DNA from: Ampullaceana balthica | Lineage: Eukaryota; Mollusca; Gastropoda; Lymnaeidae | Direction: 5' to 3' | NCBI GenBank assembly: GCA_944989445.1 | Contig: CALYLW010001413.1 | Span: 62,001-126,000 of the forward strand | DNA: 64,000 nucleotides | Shown here: positions 23,036-33,396 of the stretch, one piece after another | Numbering within the stretch: position 1 is the first letter of the stretch | How the letters are laid out: each line of letters begins with the position of its first letter | Notes under the pieces: model-generated | Told to the model about the DNA's origin: nothing | Seen by the model: only the letters and a program-made list of their open reading frames with translations | Databases searched by the model: none | Translations under genes and position numbers: made by a program

Positions 23036-23849
23036 GGGGCTGCGGAAATTAACGATTAATTTCTCGATTGATCGTTAAAAAATTTTAACGATTACATTTT
23101 TTTAAACAATTTAATCGACCCAACCCTTATAAATGTACTGGAAGTCAAAAAGTAAAATATTTCGGCCGATAAATATAAACTAATTTTCGGACGATTACAC
23201 GAACAATTTTGTTTCAACTATTTACTTAGGTGATTGTTCAAAATGTTGATAAAGGTTGTTTCCATTGAGAGAAATCCTTTGCCTACCATGCAATGTTCCC
23301 TATAAGTCTAAGCTTCGTTGTTTCGTGTGCAAAGTTTTAAAAGAACTCGTGTGCAAAGTTGCGCAGCGTCCATTTTTTGGGCAAAATTTTATAAAATTTT
23401 CTGCGCGGTGATTCTAAACTCCTGCGTGTCGTCGGTAAAATATCTGCACGGCGGCGCTGCTTAAAGGGAACATTGCTACCATGGTTCTAACACTTCGGTT
23501 ACATATCACCTGCAAACCCAACATCCGCTACAGTATTAGAAACTTCAGTTGAGACACTCTAAACCTTTATAAACTATTTTTCAGTTCGGCTGGTTATATT
23601 GTCAATAAGAGCCGCTCATCACTTGAACCAAATAATGTCAATACACTTGTCTGTTTGCGTTTTTGGTTGAAAGATGCCACATAAAGAAGACATTCCAGTG
23701 TTATTTCGATATTCGACAAGTACGTGTAATAAAAATGTTACTTATGAAAACAATTCAATTCAATTTTTGGTTTTAATCGAATTTAACGATTGATTAATCG
23801 TTAATTTTTCAAAAGTTTACGATTAATTTTAAATTAGTCGATAACAGCC

Positions 23850-23851
<2 letters not shown>
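23035..23851. mobile_element. MITE-like element with AGGGCTG termini
   Basis: The left end AGGGGCTGCGGAAATTAACG and the right end CGATAACAGCCCT are inverted. Both ends hold ATTAATCGTTAA-type palindromic phrases. Related copies are at 29042-29478 and 41185-41350. It is flanked by TA runs, so no target duplication is readable. A second MITE is nested inside. Confidence 0.75.
23291..23475. mobile_element. 185-bp nested hAT-like MITE
   Basis: The ends are CAATGTTCCCTATAAG and, inverted, CAATGTTCCCTTTAAG. A perfect 8-bp target duplication CTACCATG lies at 23283-23290 and 23476-23483. The interior is GC-richer (CTGCACGGCGGCGCTGC) than the surroundings. Confidence 0.93.
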
Positions 23852-23920
<69 letters not shown>

Positions 23921-24130
23921 GGTTAACATATTTTATTTTCACTTATACTTTATTTTCCAAAGTTTAATTCTTTCCCCCGCTCATAAAAATTGTGCTATTT
24001 ATATTTTATAGATTTTATCAATTATAGTTTTGTTTTAAATTTTTCAGTTCAGTGTTTAGTGGTACTGTGGTTAAGGGTAATGAACTTTCAATGCACTTCC
24101 GATATAAAAATGAAAGTTTATTTATAAATT

Positions 24131-24207
<77 letters not shown>

Positions 24208-24433
24208 TTTACTAATCCGATAAATTGTATATGTGTAATATAGTTAATCACTTGTTATAAAATAGTATATTGTAGGTATTTTTGTGTTGCATAACTATTG
24301 TGTCCAAATTAAAATATACAAATATTAAAAGATTTACATTATTTGTTTTTAAAACTTTCTTCTTAGATGTAGTGCACATATTTAGCTCAATATCAATTAA
24401 TTAGATTTTATTTTAAATGTGTATTTATTGTTT
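23852..24433. repeat. (TA)n and (CT)n microsatellites in unremarkable DNA
   Basis: A TA run lies at 23852-23925 and a CT run at 24133-24203. The intervening sequence shows nothing recognisable. Confidence 0.9.
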
Positions 24434-24915
24434 TTAAATCCCTTATCTAACTTCACCGCCGCCTCTCTCTCTCTCTGTCTGTCATGGGCTTGCGGAAAAA
24501 ACAAATGTAAATAATAACACACTTCCCGTGACACCATCGAGCTGAAATTTGGCACACAGACTCGTGTCACCTAACAATGCATTATATCAACATTTCAGAT
24601 CGATCGAACGTACCGTAATTAAATTAATGCTTGTTAAGTTTATATCTATAAAACATATGTAATTCAATTTCACTGTTTGTTATTGTTTTTTTTACATGAC
24701 ATCTCAGTTCGCACGTTGACGCCACATGGTCGATGTACCGGCGTGCTTTTGTTTACATTTTACGTGTCACACTGAGCTCGGTCCAGCGATCGGTGACCAG
24801 ACCTTTCCCCTCTCCCCCCCCCCACCCGGGTTATAAAGCAAAGGGGAGTTAAGACAGATTCAGTCTGTAAATGTGTGTCGCGTTTGAACATAATCAATAC
24901 TGTTAGTTATGTCTC
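24434..24915 (+). mobile_element. R1 element, 3' end lost
   Basis: It starts TAAATCCCTTATCTAACTTC with a CT tract, passes through GAGCTGAAATTTGGCACAC and the GATCGATCGAACGTACCG core, and ends at TTAGTTATGTCTCATATATA. The 3' subterminal repeat and hairpin are missing. Confidence 0.85.
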
Positions 24916-25300
24916 ATATATATGTCTCATATATACAGTGCTACCACCCAGTACACTTTATGCAATGCTACAACATTTTACTATATCAAAGGTTTTCAGA
25001 AAAAAAATGTTCATTTTTAGACAAATTGTTTCATGTGTGTGGGTGATATTTTTATATGAGTCTTTTCAAGAAGAAGTTGATTCCATTCCTTCTGATTGTG
25101 TTTACCTGTTAATAAGAACATGACAAGAGAAACAAACAAGGTAAACATTTTTTACCCACTTAAACGAATGGATTTCTAATACAAACTATCTGAAACATAC
25201 TAAAACATTAAACAGTGTACATGGATGAAATTCAAATGTTGCACCAACTGAGATATTTTAAAGATATAATATGTATAATTAAAAGAATTTTAAAAATATC
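24916..25300. other. Intergenic, nothing recognised
   Basis: No repeat end or coding signal seen. Confidence 0.45.
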
Positions 25301-25576
25301 TTCTTATCTTATCTATACAGACGCTCCTACTATGCAGAAGATAATTGCGTCCACAGACAATGACAGATGATCTGTTGGCAAGTGATGCAGCGTTCACAGG
25401 CCACGGCTTTGTGGGTTTCACGCATTATCCAGCCGCCTAACTAGTGTTAGGTACCCATTCGAAGCTGGGTGACTCAAGGACGCCTTAGGCCCCAGGAACA
25501 AATCCCTGCCTTCACATGGATTCGAACCCTTGGCCATCGGTACGCCAGTCGAGCGCGCTGCCACTCGACCACCAAA
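25301..25576 (-). mobile_element. tRNA-derived SINE (SINE2) with LINE-like tail
   Basis: On the minus strand the A box TGGTCGAGTGG (25561-25571) and a perfect B box GGTTCGAATCC (25518-25528) are present. The middle has GTGAACGCTGCATCACTTGC, shared with SINE1. The 3' end, GGAGCGTCTGTA then AGATAAGATAAGAT, matches the 3' tail of the LINE at 58930-59342. That implies mobilisation by that LINE family. Confidence 0.93.
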
Positions 25577-25631
25577 AAAACATTAAACAAATTAAAATAA
25601 ATATTCAAAATGTTTATCAATATATGTGCAG

Positions 25632-25695
25632 TATGTTTTAAGAACCCACAGTGACGAAGCTATATATGACTGGATGATGGTGATGAACAGGCTGG
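25632..25695 (+). CDS. Possible short host exon, PH-domain-like end
   Basis: After a usable 3' splice site (ATATGTGCAG) the frame reads YVLRTHSDEAIYDWMMVMNR and can leave at a donor GGTAGT (25696). The pattern YVLRT...DW...M resembles the C-terminal strand and Trp-bearing helix of PH domains. It is only 64 bp. No neighbouring exon was found and the downstream open frame looks non-coding. It could be chance. Confidence 0.25.
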
Positions 25696-25929
25696 GTAGT
25701 AAAAATGATGAACATAAAAGTGATGATGACGTGTACTGCGCTGCTTTTGACAGTAATTTACGTTTCCTCAGACGCGGAGCATTTGCCTGTATTACCTCCT
25801 CTTATACTACTATTTTTTTTAAAACGCCAAGCAGTTAATCTGTGAAAATTTAACCACGACGCAGTGAAGTATTTCTATATTTATATCGTTGTTATACATC
25901 AAATAGTATGAGTAATATTTCAGTAACAT

Positions 25930-26530
25930 CAAGCAATCCTAGAATTAGCCGAAACTATGTATTTATCTGAATAGAAGTCTAATGTTCATATGCACATTTT
26001 GTTGTCAATCCGAATGAATAAAGTTTAAGAGCAAAATTCATCTATAAAAAGCCTAAACTAGGGTCATGAGTTCTTACTAGACTCAATGTAAACCAGGAGT
26101 AGGAGAATGCTATCAAATTAGTAACATTTAATCCCTTAATTGAGGGATCGAAGTAAAGTGGTGTGCCACTTTATTAAAACAACGCCATTGCAATGTCATT
26201 TGTCGTGCATTATGTACAAATAGACATATATATATTTTACACGCAATAAACACATTTTACAGTTTCCATGTTGTACATAATTACAAGTTTAAAAACTAAT
26301 ACTCTCTAGCAGTTTTAATTTCTAAACATTAATTAAAGAACGTGATATGCAACATTTAGACAACGCAATTTATTAATTGTAAGTTTCATAGTAATCAAAT
26401 TAATTTTCTTAATACTCGGTACTCCTTATATACCTTGCTTATTTTCAAAACACGATTCCTATAAAATTCAACAGAATCGGTGCCTTGTGGTGCGTCATTG
26501 GAGTGACATTATTTTATTGCACGTCTATCA
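25930..26530 (+). mobile_element. HQ element with upstream family X block
   Basis: The upstream part (25930-26110) is a diverged version of the family X stretch at 55330-55530. Module H (26135-26175) has CCCTTAATTGAGGG and AAAGTGGTGTGCCACTTT. Module Q (26476-26495) has CGGTGCCTTGTGGTGCG. The outer pair of the second hairpin is A-T here but C-G in most copies, so pairing is kept. Confidence 0.7.
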
Positions 26531-26621
26531 TACTAGCAATATTTACTAATTGTTTTTGTGTGTTCTCTAAAAAAATAAGCACTTTCCTTGAATTTTATAA
26601 TTTTATAGTTATAAATAATAG

Positions 26622-26631
26622 TTATATATAT

Positions 26632-26716
<85 letters not shown>
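26622..26716. repeat. (TA)n microsatellite
   Basis: About 95 bp of TA with one AA interruption. Reading frames through it are runs of Ile-Tyr only. Confidence 0.95.
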
Positions 26717-26717
<1 letters not shown>

Positions 26718-27073
26718 TACATTTTTATTACATGTGCATATTTCTATATAATTGTTTCAATAATTATAAATTGATTTAAGCTCTCTCTTCTAATATTTCC
26801 TGATTGCAATTGATAAGAATTCCAACAAAATGACATCTTCATAATATACAATAACAAAACTAGACAGCATATTTGTAATCGATATACTGGAATTAACAAA
26901 AGAATGTTTAATGAATAAAAAAGTTGGATGACCCATGTCAGGTTTTCTCTCACATAAATCAGAATATATAAAACTCGTTTCTTATTCAAACTCAAACATT
27001 ATTGTCAGGTACGAGAATCACTGTAGGTGAAGGCACGTTGACATGAGTGAATATGAGTGCACGTGGAATGATT

Positions 27074-27101
27074 TTTAAATCCCTTATATTAGCTTCACCG
27101 T

Positions 27102-27178
<77 letters not shown>

Positions 27179-27536
27179 TGGGCTCGTGGTCGGTCAGTAG
27201 GGCGGGAAAAAGTCAAAATGACCCACTTTCCATGATTCTATCGAGCTGAAATTTTTCCCATAGACTTGTGTCACCTAAGAATGCATTATATCAAAATTGC
27301 AGATTGATCAAATGAACGGTAATTAAATTAATCAATTTTTTGTTTATCTATACATAGCATGCTTAGTCGTCTGCTAGAGTGGACCTCGACGGCTCACTGG
27401 TTCACTCCAGCCATCGATGTCACAGGGATGTGTCACAGTCTGTCGCGTTGTGCGTATTATATGGAAATTAAACAATACTATTAGTTAGGTCTCACATATA
27501 AGGGATTTATTGTCAAAAACGTTGTTTTTACGGGTC
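27074..27536 (+). mobile_element. R1 element with expanded (CT)n tract
   Basis: Both subterminal repeats (AAATCCCTTATA and TATAAGGGATTT) are present, as is the end ACGGGTC. The internal CT tract at 27105-27175 has grown to about 34 CT units. Its 3' part starts the D1 duplicate. Confidence 0.88.
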
Positions 27537-28870
27537 GTTTTTATAAGTTAGTGATCTCTTATCACGGGAGTGTGTAGTCAGGGGGCATGCAAGAGGTCAG
27601 TGGAGACAGTTGTGACAGCAATCATTAAGACATGAGTTTTGGGCGTGGTCCAATACGGTCGAGTTGGAGCGAGGGGTCATCAACACAGTTGTTATAAAAT
27701 GCCTACAGTCTCCTCCAAGCTCCTTGTTAATAAGACAGTTGTTATAAAATGTCTACAGTCTCCTCCAAGCTACTTGTTATTAACACAGTTGTTATAAAAT
27801 GTAATAACTAATTGTGCTGACTATTTTTTTCTATGTTCAAGTGATTAATATTATAAAACATAAGAAATATAGCATGAAATAAAGACTTGATTATGTGGTT
27901 ATTGGATCCAGTGTTAACCACTTGGTAGGGGAATTATTGCAAATATTGAGATTGTGCCCCTACATATAGGGATCGAGGTCAAGTGGCATATCACTTGGAT
28001 ATAATAAGTTCCTGGAAAACATTTTAACCATTTTAACAAACATTCGCGATGTGAAACAATTAGAAGTATGTACAAACAACACTTATCGTATGTTTTTGAT
28101 AGTTTCCTTAATTTCAAACATATACCATTTTAAAATATATGTGTCAAACCAAATAAATATTTGTGAACATCAGTATATTGTACTAAAATTATAGATTGAA
28201 GTTATATAAATATATAATCATTTGTCTCATAGAATTGTAAATTATATTTTAAAAGGAGTTGAATAATATTATTTAACAACTCATCTTGGCACAAATAATG
28301 TGTTAAGAAAAACGAGATACTAAAAAAAATGAACTGGTGCTTTGTGGTGCAGCGCTGATTGGGTATATAATGTACATGTACAGTAGATATGCCAAAGATG
28401 GTGCTTTTTTCATCCAAATAATTGATAGATTATTTGTATAGTTTATGTATGTTTGGATAATAATACTGCAATAATGAAAAGCTGTCATATATCGATTACT
28501 GCTTGTTTCATGGACAACCTCTAATGATTATAAATTTAAAAAGGCTTCAAAAGCTAAATCAACTGCCGAAATCCAAATACGTTTGTATATATATTTATAT
28601 AGTTTACCAACTCTAAAAACACCTAGAACTTTGGCTATTTTATAACAGTACTTAATAATGCTTTATTTCATTTTTAAAAAGCGTACATTTGGTTTAGAAC
28701 GAAATTATATAATTCTTTCTTCGAAATTAGTAAAATAATAACATAAGATTTAAACAATAATGAATAAATCAAATGTTAACGTGATTTTGTCATCAATATA
28801 TTTTTAATATCTTACGTTTGTTGATGTAACCACGATCTTATCATTTACTAACATTTTATTGTGAATGAGG
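27412..28870 (+). repeat. Large direct duplicate D1, copy 2
   Basis: It matches 1753-3770. At 27820-27875 it passes smoothly from ATTAATATTATAAAACATAA to ATAGCATGAAATAAAG, the site that carries a Helitron in copy 1. Confidence 0.8.
27945..28385 (+). mobile_element. HQ element
   Basis: Module H has CCCCTACATATAGGGA and CAAGTGGCATATCACTTG, with some pairs lost. Module Q (28335-28382) has GGTGCTTTGTGGTGCAGC. Confidence 0.7.
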
Positions 28871-29041
28871 AGACGGGGCAGATTATTATAAATAATATAA
28901 AAGCCCAAATCACTGGATGTGGAACTCTATGACGTTATAGGCTTATCTTATATTTTAATTTTGGAAAATGGAACCATGTAAGAATAGGATTTGAGGATTT
29001 ATTATTATGAAATATTTTGTGTACATTTCAAGAAGTTTATT

Positions 29042-29478
29042 AGGGCTGCAGAAATTAAATATTAATTAATTGATTAATAGTAAAAACATTAATTGATTAA
29101 AATTAATTTGATGCGTTAAAATTCGAAAAAAAATGTATGAAAATATTTCAAATTTTTGTTATAATTTATTAATGATTTATATTTTTTGTTACTTACATAC
29201 TTTTCCCTAGTATTAATATTATATATTTAGACTTGCGTACGTAAAAAAGGTTTTTGTTCCTTATTTCTTGCATAGCAGAATGCATTTGCTAAGCTACATA
29301 ACACAATTTGGGAGCCAGTGAATTACCAAGACTTAACCAATTTCGAGAAATAATGAATCGGGACTTAACGGGATCTATATATGCATTATAGAAATGTAAT
29401 TAATCAAAATTAATCGATTAATCAATCAACGCTTTTTCCCGATTAATCGAAAAACTTATTTTAATGAGTACCAGCCCT
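29042..29478. mobile_element. MITE-like element with AGGGCTG termini
   Basis: It starts AGGGCTGCAGAAATTAA and ends ACCAGCCCT. The interior holds ATTAATCGATTAATC-type phrases and the block GACTTAACGGGATCTATA, shared with 41185-41350. It is inserted next to a small Helitron HC fragment (28985-29040). Confidence 0.75.
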
Positions 29479-29573
29479 ACTATATATACATACACACACA
29501 TAAATAAATATATAATATATATACATGTGTGTATATGTAGTTAGTTTGCGTACCATAATCTAATATGAGTATA

Positions 29574-29965
29574 CTAGTTTGTGCTGCTGCACCGTGGCGC
29601 CTGGGGTGCCCACTTTTTTAGGGTGCCAAGGGCGCCCACTTTTTTCAAAAGCCCAACTAACTTTTCCTTGTATGATAAATACGTAATGTTAAACTTTCTT
29701 AAATGTACACAAGGTATTTTGTAATAGGGGTTGTAGGGCGCCTACAACGCCCACTTTTTTTTTCTTCAAAAGCCCAAGTAACTTGTCCTTGTTTGATAAA
29801 TAAAAATGTTTCTGAAATGTAAACAAAGTATTTATATAATAATTTTTTACAGTGCTAATCACCACACGATTTTTTAACCAATTTTAGAAAGCATCGCACC
29901 AAATTACTGCACCAAAAAATAACTCATTGAGTCAGTCAGCACTGTTTACAACACACATACTTTTT
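29574..29965 (-). mobile_element. Non-autonomous Helitron, subfamily HC
   Basis: The minus-strand terminus is GCAGCACAAACTAG next to T. The body with GGGCGCC-rich phrases matches 2370-2716. The far end stops near the CAGTCAGCACTGTTTACAAC block. Confidence 0.75.
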
Positions 29966-30174
29966 ATAAACAGATGTACTTTTTCATTGAAATCTTTTTA
30001 ACATAAAATTATTAATATTAAAATACAAACTCAATAAAAAATATTTTTAAAAAGATTATATTGATTCTCAATTAGGTACCATATTTATTCGCTAAGTTAT
30101 AGTCAACAGATTTCTTATTAAATAAATGTGTTGAGCAATATTGTGTGTCAACTAAATCTTTTTCTTTTTAAATT

Positions 30175-31095
30175 CATTGACATACCAAAAAGCACCGGTA
30201 CAGATATATTTAACTTAACTCTGCATTTAAGAAAGAATCAGCTTTCTAGGTGAAAAAGAAGATGTTAACATATTTATGACAAATAAATCAAAATGTATAT
30301 CACAATTCTATGAGAAAGAGTATTATTAACTTATATTACTTGAATCTTGTTGGTGACCCAAAAACATTAGCCTGCAAACAAAGCTCAGGCTTTAAAGAGC
30401 TCTCGTTAAAACCATTGTCCTTTATCGATGTGAGACCTGTACACTAATTGCAGACACTGAAAGCAAGCTGTATGCTTTTAAAAACAAATGCATGAGTAAA
30501 ATTCTTCAGATCTCCTATTTGGAAAACAATACCAATGAATATGACTGGGACAGAATAAACTCTATTGCGGGTCATCAAGAAAACATTATAACAACAATTA
30601 AGAGACGTAAAATGTCATGGTTCGGTCATGTACTGCGACATGATACCCTGACAAAAATTATCCTTCAAGGCACTGTAGAGGGGGCCGGCGAAGAGGTCGA
30701 CAGCGGAAAAGCTGGCTGGACAACATAAAGGAATGGACAGGGATGAAATTGCATGAATTATTGGCTGCCGCTCCAAATAGGCATATGTGGAGATTGTTAT
30801 CTGTTGATGTGTCCATGCGCTCCCCCTAACGACCGCAACGGTCACGGGACTGATGATGATGATTTTACATTTTAAATGTGGCACCTAAATTGTTAAACAT
30901 AAATATTGAATTTTAAAGAATATTGTTTTTAGAACGTGTTTTTATGTAAAATGATTTAAACAATGAATTTTATTTCATTTCGCTTAACAATATGTATGTC
31001 TTTTTCTTCAATCGGCACCTTAATGATGTATCGATGATATTCTATTTAATCTAAGTGGAACCCCACTTGGCTTCGATCCCTCTATATAAATTACA
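30175..31095 (-). mobile_element. HQ element split by a LINE
   Basis: A Q module (30184-30202) and an H module (31050-31090, AAGTGGAACCCCACTT) are separated by about 870 bp rather than 340. The extra length equals the LINE fragment between them (about 30365-30862). Confidence 0.6.
30396..30862 (+). pseudogene. LINE ORF2 C-terminus relic (non-LTR retrotransposon)
   Basis: The plus-strand frame gives KTIVLYRCETCTLIADT, then INSIAGHQENI, then RRKMSWFGHVLRHDTL and ILQGTVEG. After a 1-base slip in a GGGGGCC run it continues GRRRGRQRKSWLDNIKEWTG and ends with a stop at 30827-30829. The downstream tail is GATGATGATGAT. This order is the familiar end of ORF2 in animal LINEs of the Nimb/I-like type. 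The copy is 5'-truncated and has a stop just upstream (30393). Confidence 0.9.
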
Positions 31096-32181
31096 ATACT
31101 TGAATTGCAAGGATTCTCATATTCCCGGTACATTCTATTCGAAAATAAATAATAATAACAAATTAAAAATAATAATTTAATAAATGCAATTTATAAAATT
31201 GGAAGATTTAAGAGTAAATTTTAAAAGAAATCGACCATGCTTATCCAAAAGCACATGAGAAGGAACAATGTGTGACATCAAACATAATAACTAAACAATC
31301 TAAGTTAGATGTGACATCAAACATAATAACTAAACAATCTAAGCTAGATGGATGAGGTAAATAGAAAGATATAGAAAAACATATACGAGCAGTCATAATT
31401 AAAGGACAAGTCATTCTGAAAGAATCCAGAAAATATATTCCCACACTATTTCTTAGGAATGTATATAAAAAGCAATGAATAAAGCATTATATTATAAGAA
31501 AACTATCACGATTTTGGCACAGCCTGAACTCAAACAATAAAAGACAATGACAGATTATTACACTAACCAACCAGAGAAATATATACGCATTTAATTTTTA
31601 AAAAAAGACAAGCAACACCATTGAACAATATATTTATATTTGAAATTATTCATGGAGTCACAAACACTTAGGACACTTTCAAAAATAAAATAAAAATATA
31701 AGAAAAATGCCAGATTCAGAATACTAACATAAAATCTACTTTAAAATTACACCACTATCTCATCAAGAAAATACAAAGACTAAGGGGTCAAGAAAAGGTT
31801 GTCTACCCTGCAGGTCGTAGGCCAATTAGACTAAACAATTTGTATATCTTTCATGCGATACATGTAACGAAAATAATAATTTATGCTAAAACATATACAC
31901 TTATTTTGAATTTTTAAAGAAAACAAATATTGTGAAACATAGTATAGATTATAGATTATCATCGTAATTTGTATAGTTGGCGTGTATGTTTTATAAAAAA
32001 TTGTTTTCCTACTATGTCAATCGACATCTTACAACTTGTTCTATACAACCTCGTGTTGTGTCACCTTTATGTACATTAAATTGCTGTCAATTATAATAGT
32101 TTTAATATGTAACGAGTAAATTAGTTATAATTTAAATATATCGTGTGTAAATTAGATAAGGTCTAAAATTATATAATACGA
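31096..32181. other. Intergenic with a 39-bp tandem duplication
   Basis: A 39-bp block containing TGTGACATCAAACATAATAA is present twice at 31271-31348. The rest is AT-rich with nothing recognised. Confidence 0.6.
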
Positions 32182-32375
32182 ATTTGATATGTCTAAAAAT
32201 AATCTGTTTCAAGTAGATAAAGTCTTAATATGTATTGTGTAAATTTGATATAGTCTAAATATAAACTGTTTCATGTAGATATAGTCTTAATATGTATTGT
32301 ATAAAATTGATATAGTCTAAATATAAACTTTTTCAAGTAGATATAGTCTTAATATGTATTGTGTAAATTTGATAG
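32182..32375. repeat. 62-bp tandem repeat, about 3 units
   Basis: Units contain GATATAGTCTAAATATAAAC and AGTCTTAATATGTATTGTGT. An older, more diverged unit precedes them from about 32110. Confidence 0.85.
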
Positions 32376-32639
32376 TCTGGAATGAGTCCCATGTTTATTT
32401 TTTAGTAAAATATTTCAAAGATTTATTAAAACCTGTCAGTAGTTTAATTACTCTACTTTACAATAAATTTTTTTTTAATTATAAAAATATCCTCTTTGGG
32501 CCAATGCACCAGTTGATTCAGATGTCAGGGATAAAACTGCTAATTTTAATAAAAAATAAATAATCAGCTTCAATAACAATCGTCTCAGGAGTCCAGAAAC
32601 CCTATAAAATATTTTTTAAAAAAAATGTTATAATAAGAA

Positions 32640-33050
32640 ATCAAATCTACATTTCATTGGTCATACCTATAGTAGAATATACATTCTGTGTACGGGACTC
32701 ATCCGTCAAAGATAACTTTTGATACGCTAGAGACTAGAACATATATTTTTTAAAGCATTCGGTTGAGCTGTAGCAAATTCAAATTTGCCAATAAGTATTG
32801 CCATTAGTTAGATTTATAATCCTAGTAAAACTAGAGAAAAAAAGAGGAAAGTAGTAATGATACAATAAGCAATTACATTAACTTGGAAATGCGACACAAA
32901 AATAATAATATCCAACAGTCGAATTGAAAGGGTTAAACACAATTTCTTGTCTCCTTTGCAAGAACAAAAACGCAAAAATAATTCTTCTATTTATATGTAA
33001 ATGGGATGTCGAATTTATTCCCATAACAAAGGAGGAAAACCATCATTTCC
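32640..33050 (+). pseudogene. LINE C-terminal relic, decayed
   Basis: Nucleotide phrases CTAGAGAAAAAAAGAGGAAA, GTAGTAATGATACAATAAGC and TGCAAGAACAAAAACGC align in order with those of the LINE at 58930-59342. The translated remains (SLVIPIVEY-like, then KRKVVMIQ) fit the same ORF2 end. Many stops. Confidence 0.55.
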
Positions 33051-33396
33051 TTAATATTAAAAAAATTTAATAATATTGAACACTATATTTACCTGGGACA
33101 AGCTGATGACGTATTAATATTTAATTAAAAATAATTAATTAAAAAAATAATCATTTTTCCCTCGAAATCAGAAATCTGAAAAAGGTCATTGCTCGTTTCG
33201 AAACCATATCTCTGTTGGCTGTGGCAAAGAAACATTAGTATAAGTTTATGAACAAGTCCTGGGGGAAATCTACCAAGTCTAGCTATTGTGTCAAGAAGCA
33301 TCTAGAAAGCAAACGTCCAATTAATGGTCAATTATTTTCAAACTGCTCCTAACTGAACAATATTTCTTCTGTGTGCAGGGAAAAGCCAATAGAAAT
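33051..33396. other. Flank of the 39-bp array, nothing recognised
   Basis: The last bases before the array (33388-33396) are ATAGAAAT-like, the same variant seen in the two short units inside the array. Confidence 0.5.

Noticed and set aside
24018..24251. Arg-Glu repeat and Leu-Ser repeat frames
   Set aside because: Translation of a (CT)n run.
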